A DNA stretch of 64,000 nucleotides, from positions 62,001 through 126,000 of the forward strand of contig CAMYMU010000019.1 in assembly GCA_947259575.1 (NCBI GenBank), in the 5' to 3' direction. Below are positions 1 through 7,782 of the stretch, one piece after another (the stretch's first letter is position 1; each line of letters opens with the position of its first letter). This DNA is from an uncultured Ectothiorhodospiraceae bacterium (GTDB lineage Bacteria > Pseudomonadota > Gammaproteobacteria > UBA6429 > Thiohalophilaceae). A program made the translations under genes and the position numbers. The notes beneath the pieces were generated by a model, which saw nothing but the letters and a program-made list of their open reading frames with translations, did not search any database and was not told the origin of the DNA.

Positions 1-630
1 CAGTGTGCGTCACCTTACCAGTTTAATGATAAAGACATGGCAAGCCGTTCTTTAAAGAATGTCTGCCTGGGTTATTTAGCCGAGACGGAACAACCGAATT
101 ACTTCGATTTGTGTTATCAGCAATATCAATCAGCCGATAACATGACGGAGGTACAGGCGGCATTAAGTATCTTGTCTAATTATGATCTTCCGCAAAGAGA
201 CGAGGCGCTTGAAGATTTTTATGCCAAATGGCATAGCGATGCACAAGTTGTTGAGAAATGGCTCGCGATACAGGCCGGTTCGCGTTTAGCCAATGCCTTG
301 CCGCGTATCGAAGCGCTGCAGCAGCATGAAAGTTTTTCAATGACCAACCCAAACAAGGTGCGCGCCGTACTCGGTACTTTCTGTCGTGCCAACCTGCATC
401 AGTTTCATGCCCTGGATGGCTCCGGTTATGCGTTCTTAACAAATAATGTTCTGACCCTGGACGGGATCAACCCGTCCATCGCCTCACGCATGGTGCAGGT
501 GATGGCACGTTGGCGGCGTTACGATCAGAAGCGGCAGCAGTTAATGCAGCGACAACTACAAAGAATTATCGATCACAAGGGTTTATCCAAGGATGTTTAT
601 GAGGTGGTGTCGAAGAGTCTTACTGATTAA
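1..630 (+). CDS. pepN: Aminopeptidase N, C-terminal part (gene starts before the window)
   Basis: Only about the last 209 residues of this M1-family zinc aminopeptidase are present; the frame is open from base 1, so the 5' end and the catalytic HEXXH domain lie outside. What is seen is the all-helical C-terminal domain, recognised by the blocks NPNKVRAVLGTF, FHALDGSGYAFL and RRYDQKRQ, which match the end of E. coli PepN. The enzyme is a cytoplasmic broad-specificity aminopeptidase in peptide turnover. Its stop codon lies 3 bp from the stop of the convergent GGDEF gene. Family assignment is secure; nothing can be said about the active site here. Confidence 0.93.
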   Translation, partial: QCASPYQFNDKDMASRSLKNVCLGYLAETEQPNYFDLCYQQYQSADNMTEVQAALSILSNYDLPQRDEALEDFYAKWHSDAQVVEKWLAIQAGSRLANALPRIEALQQHESFSMTNPNKVRAVLGTFCRANLHQFHALDGSGYAFLTNNVLTLDGINPSIASRMVQVMARWRRYDQKRQQLMQRQLQRIIDHKGLSKDVYEVVSKSLTD

Positions 631-633
631 GGT

Positions 634-1872
634 TTAGATAGCATGGATGCAGTTTCGACCTGCACGCTTGGCTGTATATAACGCTTTGTCGGCAGATTTG
701 ATTACATCCTGCGGGCTGTTGTGATGCTCCGATCGTTGGGCAACGCCGATACTTACCGTGACGTTGATTTTATATACCTTGCCTCGTTTTTTAATCTGTT
801 GTGGCTGCTCCGGTTTTTTACGTGGGCGCCTCTTGCTGCGAATGTGGAAGGCGTTTTTCTCTATCAGCTTACGTAATCGATCTACGTGTTCCAACACCTC
901 ATGGGTTTCCTTATTTCGAAACACCAGGGTAAACTCTTCACCACCATAACGATAGACTTTACCGCCCCCCGATATTTTTTTAAGACAGGCCGCAACCATT
1001 CGTAACGCCTGATCCCCTACGGCATGCCCATACTTGTCATTGAGTTTTTTAAAATGATCGAGGTCGAGCATCGCAACACAATAACGTTTGCCTAACCCCA
1101 TTAGATCCTGTTTTAAGGCGCGACGTGAAGGCAGGTTGGTTAACTCATCAAGGTAGGCGAGGTTGTAGGAGTTAAGGATCACGCCCATCAATAATGATGC
1201 GGCAGCAATACTGAAAAAGATCATGGCGACGGAGGGTTGTGAAACTGAATTCAATGCCATCGCAAGTGCAAGCAGGCTCATCAGATCGCTACTACGCAGT
1301 ACGGTTGTCTTCTTAAATAGCTGGATGACTATAATAATTACACTGAGGGCAATCACAATTAAACCGGGTTGGGTCACCGTGACCAGCCCAGGCCAGGGGT
1401 TTTGCCACAATACAGTCCGTAGAATTTGACTGACTTCTGCATCAGGATATTTGAGCAACAATATTACACAGGTAATCTGAACCAGACTTATGCTAAGTCG
1501 TTTCAACATCTGCCAGCGCCAGACACCACGTTCGATCAATATGTTTTGCAGTAGGTAATTCAGTGGTATGAACACACAGGCGACAGCGAACAACATACTC
1601 TGCGATTCAATCGCGAGGTTAGGTGTCCAGATATATTGGCGGATGGCCCAGTAGCCCAGACCGATCACTATCAACAAATGAAATTCGCGGCCGTTGTTGT
1701 AACCCCAGGCTAAAAATGCACCGGCAAAGATCAGTAAATAGGGGAGGTAGGGCAACGGCGCATAAAATGATGTCAGATACTGCTGCACGTCCTGGCTAAA
1801 CAGGAACAATAGCAGGCTGCAGCCAGGTATCAGAATGGCAAGAAAAATGCGTCGCGTGTGAATGCTGGGCAC
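634..1872 (-). CDS. Membrane-anchored GGDEF diguanylate cyclase
   Basis: A 412-residue protein whose first ~230 residues hold about seven hydrophobic segments, followed by a GGDEF domain (about 240-410). The domain opens with the usual DELTNLPSRRAL motif, and the active-site loop reads GGEEF in a YRYGGEEFTLVF context, so it should be able to make cyclic di-GMP. No clear RxxD inhibitory site is seen at the usual spacing. A basic insert rich in R, K and P sits between the GGEEF motif and the last conserved block (VSIGVAQR), longer than in most family members. The N-terminal sensor is not a family I recognise. Stand-alone gene, convergent with pepN. Confidence 0.85.
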   Translation of the reverse strand: MPSIHTRRIFLAILIPGCSLLLFLFSQDVQQYLTSFYAPLPYLPYLLIFAGAFLAWGYNNGREFHLLIVIGLGYWAIRQYIWTPNLAIESQSMLFAVACVFIPLNYLLQNILIERGVWRWQMLKRLSISLVQITCVILLLKYPDAEVSQILRTVLWQNPWPGLVTVTQPGLIVIALSVIIIVIQLFKKTTVLRSSDLMSLLALAMALNSVSQPSVAMIFFSIAAASLLMGVILNSYNLAYLDELTNLPSRRALKQDLMGLGKRYCVAMLDLDHFKKLNDKYGHAVGDQALRMVAACLKKISGGGKVYRYGGEEFTLVFRNKETHEVLEHVDRLRKLIEKNAFHIRSKRRPRKKPEQPQQIKKRGKVYKINVTVSIGVAQRSEHHNSPQDVIKSADKALYTAKRAGRNCIHAI

Positions 1873-2004
1873 AAAATTTATCCATGGATAGCAACGATAT
1901 AAAGGTTGGCGACCAAACGGTGGTTCAGCTAAAGCAGCTTGTTACAAGTTTGTGATGTAGATCTTCAGGAAAAGGTGAGCTGTGACCCAGTTAGCTTTTC
2001 TCGT

Positions 2005-3099
2005 TTAGTTTTTTACGGGTTTGTTGCGTGTGGCTGCTGAGAAATCCAGCATGCGTTGCAGTGCCACCATGGCCTGCTTGCCTGTCTCTGGATCCACATG
2101 CACTTCGTTGTCGCCAGTTTCGAGAGTAGAGATGAGGTTTTCTAAAGTGTTAATGGCCATCCAGGGGCAGTGGGCGCAGCTTTCGCAATTGGCACCAATC
2201 CCAGCATTGGGGGCCTCATAAAAGGTCTTGTCCGGTGCCGCCTGCTGCATTTTATAAAAGATGCCGTTGTCAGTTGCGACGATGAAGGCAGGGTTATCCA
2301 TTTGCTGAGCCGCCTTGATCAGGGCGGTGGTAGAGCCGACGACATCGGCCAGCTCAACAACATCAGCAGGTGATTCTGGGTGCACCAGCACCGCCGCTTC
2401 CGGGTGCTTTTGCTTGAGGCTGGCCAGGGCATGGGCCTTGAATCGCTCGTGTACTACACAACTACCTTGCCACATGAGCATGTCTGCACCGGTCACGGTT
2501 TGCACATAGTTGCCCAGGTATTTATCAGGAGCCCAGATTATGGATTTGCCTTGAGCATGCAGGTGAGCGATCACTTCGGTGGCAATGCTTGAAGTGACAA
2601 CCCAGTCGGCGCGAGCCTTCACTGCGGCACTGGTGTTAGCATAGACCACCACGGTTCGATCGGGGTGGGCATCACAGAACTCGCTAAAGGCCTCGATGGG
2701 GCAACTGAGATCCAGCGAACACTCAGCCTCCAGGGTTGGCATCAAAATACGCTTTTCCGGATTGAGAATCTTGGCTGTTTCGCCCATAAAACGGACGCCA
2801 GCGACCACCAGGGTGGAAGCGGGGTGTTCGTGGCCAAAGCGCGCCATATCGAGGGAATCGGAGACATAACCGCCCGTTTCGTCTGCGAGGCGCTGTAAGT
2901 CTGCATCCGTATAATAGTGTGCCACCAATACCGCATTTTTTTCCTTAAGCAGCTGTTTGGCACGGGCAAATAGCTCGTCGCGGCGATTTTTCTCGGGCGC
3001 AGGCGGCACCACCACCGCATCTGCCATTTTGCAGATCTGGTCATGTTCTACAGCGGTCGCTGTTGCTAAAGTGTCTGTACTGCTCACGTCGTTCTCCAC
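2005..3099 (-). CDS. nadA: Quinolinate synthase A
   Basis: Condenses iminoaspartate with dihydroxyacetone phosphate to quinolinate in de novo NAD synthesis; cytoplasmic, carrying a [4Fe-4S] cluster. The 364-residue length fits the family. The three cluster cysteines are visible in [17 protein letters not shown] and [10 protein letters not shown], and the substrate blocks [10 protein letters not shown] and SDSLDMARF are intact. About 35 residues at the N-terminus precede the conserved core, so a later start is possible. It stands alone; nadB and nadC are not in the window. The 5' flank is AT-rich. Confidence 0.96.
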   Translation of the reverse strand: MENDVSSTDTLATATAVEHDQICKMADAVVVPPAPEKNRRDELFARAKQLLKEKNAVLVAHYYTDADLQRLADETGGYVSDSLDMARFGHEHPASTLVVAGVRFMGETAKILNPEKRILMPTLEAECSLDLSCPIEAFSEFCDAHPDRTVVVYANTSAAVKARADWVVTSSIATEVIAHLHAQGKSIIWAPDKYLGNYVQTVTGADMLMWQGSCVVHERFKAHALASLKQKHPEAAVLVHPESPADVVELADVVGSTTALIKAAQQMDNPAFIVATDNGIFYKMQQAAPDKTFYEAPNAGIGANCESCAHCPWMAINTLENLISTLETGDNEVHVDPETGKQAMVALQRMLDFSAATRNKPVKN

Positions 3100-3231
3100 C
3101 CTGCGCGCTGTATAGCCAATCTTTGCTGGGTTACAGCCGCTTTGTATTATCTGAGTAGGCTAATCAATTTAAGTGATTAGGAAAAGTTCACATAAGAGAT
3201 ATAGGTTCACTATAGTTAAATATAAAGTTAA

Positions 3232-3247
3232 AGAGCATCAATGCTCT
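3232..3247. other. Perfect short inverted repeat in AT-rich gap
   Basis: AGAGCA-TCAA-TGCTCT, a perfect 6-bp stem with a 4-base loop, in the AT-rich space between nadA and the DUF2786 gene. No T-tract follows, so it is not a clear terminator; it could be an operator. The rest of the gap shows no convincing promoter. Confidence 0.3.
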
Positions 3248-3376
3248 GATATTTGAGATAAAATATATTAATTACATGAACTTGGCGTGTATACTTATAG
3301 GAAATTCTGGTATGAGAACTGAGTCAACTGGCCAATATTTGATCAGATCAGTGGGTTTCGGTCTTTGTCAGAGAAA

Positions 3377-4075
3377 ATGGAATTGAAAATGGATAAACAA
3401 AAAATAATAGACAAAATCCACAAATGCCTCAGATTGTCAGAATCGGGTAATCCGAATGAGGCCGCATCTGCCTTGCGCCAGGCCCAGGCGATGATGCGGA
3501 AGTACAATATTTCTGAGCAGGACGTCCAGTCCCAGGATATCCGCGAGGCCTCGGCTAACAGTGGCGGTTACTACAATCCACCATATTGGGCTGTCGCGCT
3601 CTCAGAGCTAATCGCACAGTCGTTTGAGTGCCGTGCCTATATTTCCCGCCGGGAAGAGCAACGCCCGGTATTCCGCTTTATGGGCGTGGATTACAGCGCT
3701 ACGGTGGCCGCTTACACCTTTACAGTGTTGTTCAGACAGCTACGCCGCAGTAGGCGCCAATATATGGATGAGCTCGGGATAAAGGATAAGGCTGAGCAAA
3801 GACGCCAGGGCAATGTCTTTGCCCAGGCCTGGCTATTTAGCATTGCCAAGACCGTGGCAGAGTTCTCGACTGATTCCAAGAATGACGAGGCCATCGAGGC
3901 TTACGTGAAGGATCAGTACGGTGAGCCAGTCGATTTTGAGCGAGACCCTGCAGATCCGGAGTCAAAGGATTACGATGTGATTCTGTCCGGTATGCGGGCC
4001 GCAAAAACGGTACAGCTTTTACGGCCTATGAATGCGAGTTCGGTCAATAAGCAGTTTATTGGGGAATGTGCCTGA
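3377..4075 (+). CDS. DUF2786 domain protein
   Basis: About 232 residues. The N-terminal ~45 residues match the DUF2786 pattern: KIIDKIHKCLRLSES, then NEAASALRQAQAMMRKYNI. The remainder resembles the basic, helical second domain often attached to DUF2786 (FRQLRRSRRQY). The function is unknown; such proteins occur in both chromosomes and phages. Three in-frame starts compete: TTG 3365, ATG 3377 and ATG 3389. I chose 3377, but the family usually begins close to the 3389 start. It is isolated, with AT-rich DNA on its left, which could reflect acquisition. No partner gene is evident. Confidence 0.7.
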   Translation: MELKMDKQKIIDKIHKCLRLSESGNPNEAASALRQAQAMMRKYNISEQDVQSQDIREASANSGGYYNPPYWAVALSELIAQSFECRAYISRREEQRPVFRFMGVDYSATVAAYTFTVLFRQLRRSRRQYMDELGIKDKAEQRRQGNVFAQAWLFSIAKTVAEFSTDSKNDEAIEAYVKDQYGEPVDFERDPADPESKDYDVILSGMRAAKTVQLLRPMNASSVNKQFIGECA

Positions 4076-4216
4076 TATTACTGCTATATTAGTAATGCCT
4101 ATTTTCGGCAAAAACCAGTTATCTGGGTAGTTCAGCAATCTGTCGTGTAAACGCTATGAATAGATACTCAGTGGGATACTATTGTTAGTCAGAAATTCAC
4201 AGATTAGGTGCGTAAT

Positions 4217-5164
4217 GTGTCAGCCTCACTAAGCTACACAATGGAAGATTTCAGTAAGACGATACCGTGCAAATCGGTATTAACAATCGGCCGCGACAAG
4301 AGTAGCGATATCGTGCTCGGCGACCTGATGGTCTCACGTAACCACTCCATGATTCGCCGCATCGGTTCCGGGGATTATTACCTGATCGACGGTGGGAGCT
4401 CCAACGGTAGTTACGTCAATCAGCAACGTGTCAGCATGCCCAAGCTGCTAAAACACGGTGACAAGATCACGATAGGCGGTATCGACTTTTTATTTGAGCA
4501 AGAAGCCAGGGAAGAGCAGGAAGAAGAAGAGTCCGTTGTACTCGAAGACACGATCGTCCACGACACCCCAGAAATAAAAAAAATAACGATTGTGGTAGCA
4601 GACATTCGTGGTTTTACCTCGCTTTCCGAACAGATTCCTATTCGCAGTCTTACCCGTTTGATGAATACCTGGTTTAACGAAGTAAGCGACGTCATTATCA
4701 AGAACGACGGTATCGTTGATAAGTTTATTGGTGATTGTGTGTTTGCACGTTGGGAAGCAGACTCTGATGAGATAGTTACTATTATTAATGCGCTAAAGGC
4801 CTCTGAAGGGATTAGCCAGGTAACCGAGAACCTCAATAAAAACTTCGCTGAGATAACCGAGGATTTGCATATAGGGGTCGGCATTAACACGGGAGCTGCT
4901 TCTGTTAGTAACCGAGCGAATAACTCGGCGCTAGGTGATGCCGTGAATGTGGCTTTCCGCCTGGAGAGTGCCACCAAGATGCTAGACAAAGATATTGTCT
5001 TGAGTGAATCGGCCTATCGACATTTTCCAGAGAAGTATTGGAAAGATCAGGAGCAGAAAATTCGGGTAAAGGGTAAGCGCGACCCGGTTCGTATTTTTGC
5101 CGTTGATTTTGATGTTATTCCAAATCTAATTAAAGCTATCAAGACCCAAAACAAACTCAAATAA
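4217..5164 (+). CDS. FHA domain-class III nucleotide cyclase
   Basis: Two-domain cytoplasmic signalling protein of about 315 residues. The FHA phosphothreonine-binding domain (about 1-95) shows TIGRDKSSDIVL, VSRNHSMI and GSSNGSYVN. A class III cyclase homology domain (about 120-290) follows, with both metal aspartates (VADIRGFTSL; FIGDCVF), the lysine of VDKFIGD, and GDAVNVAFRLES, which supplies the adenine-selecting Asp and the transition-state Asn and Arg. The set is complete, so it should be an active adenylate cyclase. The GTG at 4217 is preferred because AGG lies 8 bases upstream; GTG 4208 is the alternative. The giant cyclic-nucleotide-binding protein gene lies 2.6 kb downstream on the other strand. 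Confidence 0.85.
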   Translation: MSASLSYTMEDFSKTIPCKSVLTIGRDKSSDIVLGDLMVSRNHSMIRRIGSGDYYLIDGGSSNGSYVNQQRVSMPKLLKHGDKITIGGIDFLFEQEAREEQEEEESVVLEDTIVHDTPEIKKITIVVADIRGFTSLSEQIPIRSLTRLMNTWFNEVSDVIIKNDGIVDKFIGDCVFARWEADSDEIVTIINALKASEGISQVTENLNKNFAEITEDLHIGVGINTGAASVSNRANNSALGDAVNVAFRLESATKMLDKDIVLSESAYRHFPEKYWKDQEQKIRVKGKRDPVRIFAVDFDVIPNLIKAIKTQNKLK

Positions 5165-5172
5165 GTTTTACC

Positions 5173-5221
5173 ATAAGCTCCACTAGCCGCGTTCAGCTAG
5201 GATTCAGCTCAGTGAGCTTAT
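5173..5221 (+). other. Nested inverted repeats after the cyclase gene
   Basis: Outer arms ATAAGCTC (5173-5180) and GAGCTTAT (5214-5221) enclose CTAGC (5183-5187) and GCTAG (5196-5200). A hairpin could form just after the cyclase stop, but no T-tract follows (TCTGAAAAAA). It is perhaps an RNA end or an operator for the small lipoprotein gene that starts 10 bases later. Confidence 0.3.
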
Positions 5222-5230
5222 TCTGAAAAA

Positions 5231-5506
5231 ATGATACACACTCTTTTAAAGCTGTTTGCCAGCCTTGCTTTGGTGGGGTTGTTGGCAGGTTGTGCCCACC
5301 ATCCACACTCTAATGTCGATGAGTATGGCTCCGGGCATAGTCAATACACTAAAGACTGTGATTCGCTACCTTTCAATTCGCATGCACGGAAAGAGTGTTT
5401 TGCTCATCGTGATGGCCATCATCATAGTGAGGGCGCCGCTATCTTCGGCTATGTCATATTCAGAGTGGTGGTAGAGAGTATGATTCATGCCCTGATATAT
5501 CGTTAG
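5231..5506 (+). CDS. Small histidine-rich lipoprotein
   Basis: A 91-residue product with a lipoprotein signal peptide: a hydrophobic stretch ending in the lipobox LLAGC at about residue 21, then a His-rich sequence (CAHHPHS, HRDGHHHSEG). A second hydrophobic stretch (AAIFGYVIFRVVVESMI) near the C-terminus could sit in or on a membrane. I do not recognise the family. The histidine clusters might bind a metal, but that is a guess from composition. It follows the cyclase gene by 66 bases on the same strand and converges with the 137-residue gene. Confidence 0.6.
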   Translation: MIHTLLKLFASLALVGLLAGCAHHPHSNVDEYGSGHSQYTKDCDSLPFNSHARKECFAHRDGHHHSEGAAIFGYVIFRVVVESMIHALIYR

Positions 5507-5523
5507 TAGGTTTTGACAAGGTG

Positions 5524-5937
5524 TTAGTGGGTTTTCGGCGGTAAATAAATACTCATTTCCTGCAAGGCGTTTTCCATAGCGACTTTGATATTAGTTACAA
5601 TGTTGTTGGCCTGGTCGGCGTAGGCCCAGTCTTCATGCTCAGGGTCAGCTGACTGGATAGCAGCCTGTCCCCGAGCGAGGATTTCTACCTGATCCTCAGG
5701 CAGGAACTGTTCTAGAAAGACGTAGCCTTGCACCAGACTATTCCGGGTAATGTCGTCGAGTCCTTCCAATTCCCAAAGCAAGGTCTGAATTGCCTGTTTA
5801 ATGACTTCCTTTTTCTCGGGCAATAGCGAAACGGATAAAGCTGTATTGACGTGCTTCAAATTATTAAGCAGAGCACCATAAGTATTAACGATACTCTCGG
5901 CCTGCTCGATTTTTTTATCAATTGCGACTTGATCCAT
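5524..5937 (-). CDS. Hypothetical helical protein
   Basis: A 137-residue soluble protein, predicted almost entirely helical and acidic, with no signal peptide and no motif I recognise. Segments such as KKIEQAESIVNTYGALLNNL and VIKQAIQTLLWELEGL look amphipathic. It is divergent from the NERD-like gene, with about 130 bases between the starts, so the two may share a control region. The reading frame has normal codon use for the window, and no overlapping gene competes. Function unknown. Confidence 0.5.
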   Translation of the reverse strand: MDQVAIDKKIEQAESIVNTYGALLNNLKHVNTALSVSLLPEKKEVIKQAIQTLLWELEGLDDITRNSLVQGYVFLEQFLPEDQVEILARGQAAIQSADPEHEDWAYADQANNIVTNIKVAMENALQEMSIYLPPKTH

Positions 5938-6069
5938 TATTGCGATTCTAGCATGGTTGTATATATGGATAGCTTGGTGCGAGCCTTAAATAGGATAAGA
6001 TGTGAACAAGTTTGTGACTTTTTGTCAGAGGTCGCGTAGATTTCTATGTTAGTAAATACTGAATAACTC

Positions 6070-6780
6070 ATGGAATTAATAAACGAATTTTTTGCTGAAC
6101 AACATCCGGTTATCCCCGGCTTGCTATTGGCAGTACTCATCGGGTTTTCGCTCTACTTGAGCTGGTCACCTGTACAACAGTTATTAGTTCATTGGCGCTT
6201 ACACTCTTTGGTTAACCGACTAGGAAAAGCATCGTTAAGGAATGTATACATTCCTGATGGCTTGGGTGATGTGATTTACGTTGAACAGTTACTGCTCAGA
6301 CCATCTGAACTCTTGCTCGTTACGATTAAACCCTTTCGCGGTAATATCTTCGCTGCTGAACAGATTGATTTGTGGACCCAGGTGGTAGGCCAACGCAGTT
6401 ACAAATTTTCGAATCCTTTGCATCAGCAGGAACATGATCTGCAAGCCTTGAGTGCCGTGGTACCAAAGCAGCCGATTAATGGGATGGTAGTGTTTGCAAA
6501 GGGTTGTCGTTTTCCTAAAGGCAAACCAGAAAGCGTGCGCTCTTATCAGGAACTTAAAGACATGGGGCATGAACATGCAGATCAAGAGATTAACCCAGGG
6601 ATAAAGCAAGCATGGGATTCTTTATCTGCTCAGGCAACAGTCGCTGAAAATATGAAACAGGCAGTTTTGTACCGCCCTGGCGATAAAAAACGACTAGCGA
6701 TTGGTTTGGTGCTGGGTCTGTTAGCAGTAGTTTATGCTGCGTGGTATCTGGGTGCAGTGCCATTGGCGCCCCTTGGTTAG
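6070..6780 (+). CDS. NERD-like membrane protein with altered catalytic motif
   Basis: A 236-residue protein: an N-terminal membrane segment (about 14-32), a cytoplasmic domain, and a C-terminal membrane segment (about 213-232). The middle resembles the nuclease-related NERD domain: DVIYVEQLLL, the strand-turn LLLVTIKPFRGNIF, then W, and the KFSNPLHQQ block where NERD proteins have a conserved N-P-x-x-Q. The expected E-x-K of the nuclease core reads T-I-K here, so catalysis is doubtful. The TerB-like gene follows 15 bases downstream, so the two are probably co-transcribed. Family call moderate. Confidence 0.6.
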   Translation: MELINEFFAEQHPVIPGLLLAVLIGFSLYLSWSPVQQLLVHWRLHSLVNRLGKASLRNVYIPDGLGDVIYVEQLLLRPSELLLVTIKPFRGNIFAAEQIDLWTQVVGQRSYKFSNPLHQQEHDLQALSAVVPKQPINGMVVFAKGCRFPKGKPESVRSYQELKDMGHEHADQEINPGIKQAWDSLSAQATVAENMKQAVLYRPGDKKRLAIGLVLGLLAVVYAAWYLGAVPLAPLG

Positions 6781-6795
6781 TGCTAAGTAATAGCA

Positions 6796-7260
6796 ATGTT
6801 GCACCATATTAAAAAATTGATGGTATTCAGTAGCGAGACTGCCTCTGACTCAAAAACAGTTGAAGAGCAGATACATCTGGCTGCGGCTGTTTTACTAGTT
6901 GAAGTGATGATGGCCGATCATGAAGTGCAAGACGAAGAGATAGCTCAGATTATAAAAGTACTGGAAACATTATTTGGAGTGGAGAAAGGACAAACTGAGA
7001 TATTGATTGATGAAGCTCGGCAGCGGCATGAAAACCTGGTCTCATTGCATGAGATGACGAGTATTATCAACGAGCAGCATGATCAGGAACTAAAACGTAA
7101 GCTTGTGTTTGCAATGTGGTGTATCGCTTTTGCGGATGATCATAAAGACAAATATGAAGAGCATTTGATTAGAAAGGTGGCGGACCTGTTATACTTGAGC
7201 CATTCAGAATTCATCCAGGCGAGACACCAAGCGTTAGTAGAGTATAACAAAGGCAGTTAG
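6796..7260 (+). CDS. TerB-like protein
   Basis: A 154-residue, all-helical acidic protein matching the TerB/DjlA-type TerB fold: the block AAAVLLVEVMMADHEVQDEE near residue 30, and later FAMWCIAFADDHKDKYEE with the paired acidic turns (ADH, DDHKD) typical of the family, then LLYLSHSEF. TerB-like proteins are often tied to tellurite-resistance loci or membrane stress, but no other ter gene is nearby, so no tellurite role can be claimed. It lies directly behind the NERD-like gene and before the DUF2914 gene on the same strand. Confidence 0.75.
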   Translation: MLHHIKKLMVFSSETASDSKTVEEQIHLAAAVLLVEVMMADHEVQDEEIAQIIKVLETLFGVEKGQTEILIDEARQRHENLVSLHEMTSIINEQHDQELKRKLVFAMWCIAFADDHKDKYEEHLIRKVADLLYLSHSEFIQARHQALVEYNKGS

Positions 7261-7293
7261 AGCTATAAGTCAGGAATTATTCAGTAGGTGAAC

Positions 7294-7764
7294 ATGTTCA
7301 AGAGTGAAAATATGCGTTTCTTATCTAGCTTCAAGCCTGTGTTGATGCTTGTGATGCTATTCTGGGCATCGGTTTCTTATGCGGTTGATGACTTGTGCGA
7401 TCCAGGTTCAGGCAAAGTGGCGCGAGCTATGTTTACTACAACCATTGATAATCGCGAGCCAAGGGATCGAGTTCTTATTCTTGAAAACAATACAAACCAG
7501 TTGTACTTCTTTAGTGATTTAAGGCATTTACAAGGACAGACCGTAACACATCGTTGGGAGTACGAAGGGCGTGTCGTGACTGAGAAAAAGTTTCAAGTGA
7601 AAGGTGCTCGCTGGCGTGTTTACTCAAAGCATAAAATAGATAATAAAATGCTTGGGCGTTGGACAGTTGTGGTGACGGATCAAAAAGGTTGCCCATTAAA
7701 GGCTGTTATTTTCCAATATGTACAGGCCGGCCAAGGCGGGGCGGCCATTATAAAACTACGTTAG
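7294..7764 (+). CDS. Exported DUF2914 protein
   Basis: About 156 residues. An N-terminal signal peptide (hydrophobic run ending near VSYA) is followed by a domain matching DUF2914: FTTTIDNREPRDRV, LYFFSDLRHLQGQTVTHRW, then RWRVYSK and a WTVVVTD strand. The function of DUF2914 is unknown; the pattern of strands suggests a beta-sandwich outside the inner membrane. Possible starts are GTG 7288, ATG 7294 and ATG 7312; AGGTG just upstream favours 7294, but 7312 gives the neatest signal peptide. It converges with the giant coiled-coil gene, 18 bases apart. Confidence 0.75.
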   Translation: MFKSENMRFLSSFKPVLMLVMLFWASVSYAVDDLCDPGSGKVARAMFTTTIDNREPRDRVLILENNTNQLYFFSDLRHLQGQTVTHRWEYEGRVVTEKKFQVKGARWRVYSKHKIDNKMLGRWTVVVTDQKGCPLKAVIFQYVQAGQGGAAIIKLR

Positions 7765-7782
7765 TGACCGAGGGTTTTTTGA

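Noticed and set aside
4420-4989. 189-codon minus-strand frame opposite the cyclase gene
   Set aside because: The plus strand encodes a complete, motif-verified cyclase; the opposite frame has no recognisable domain.
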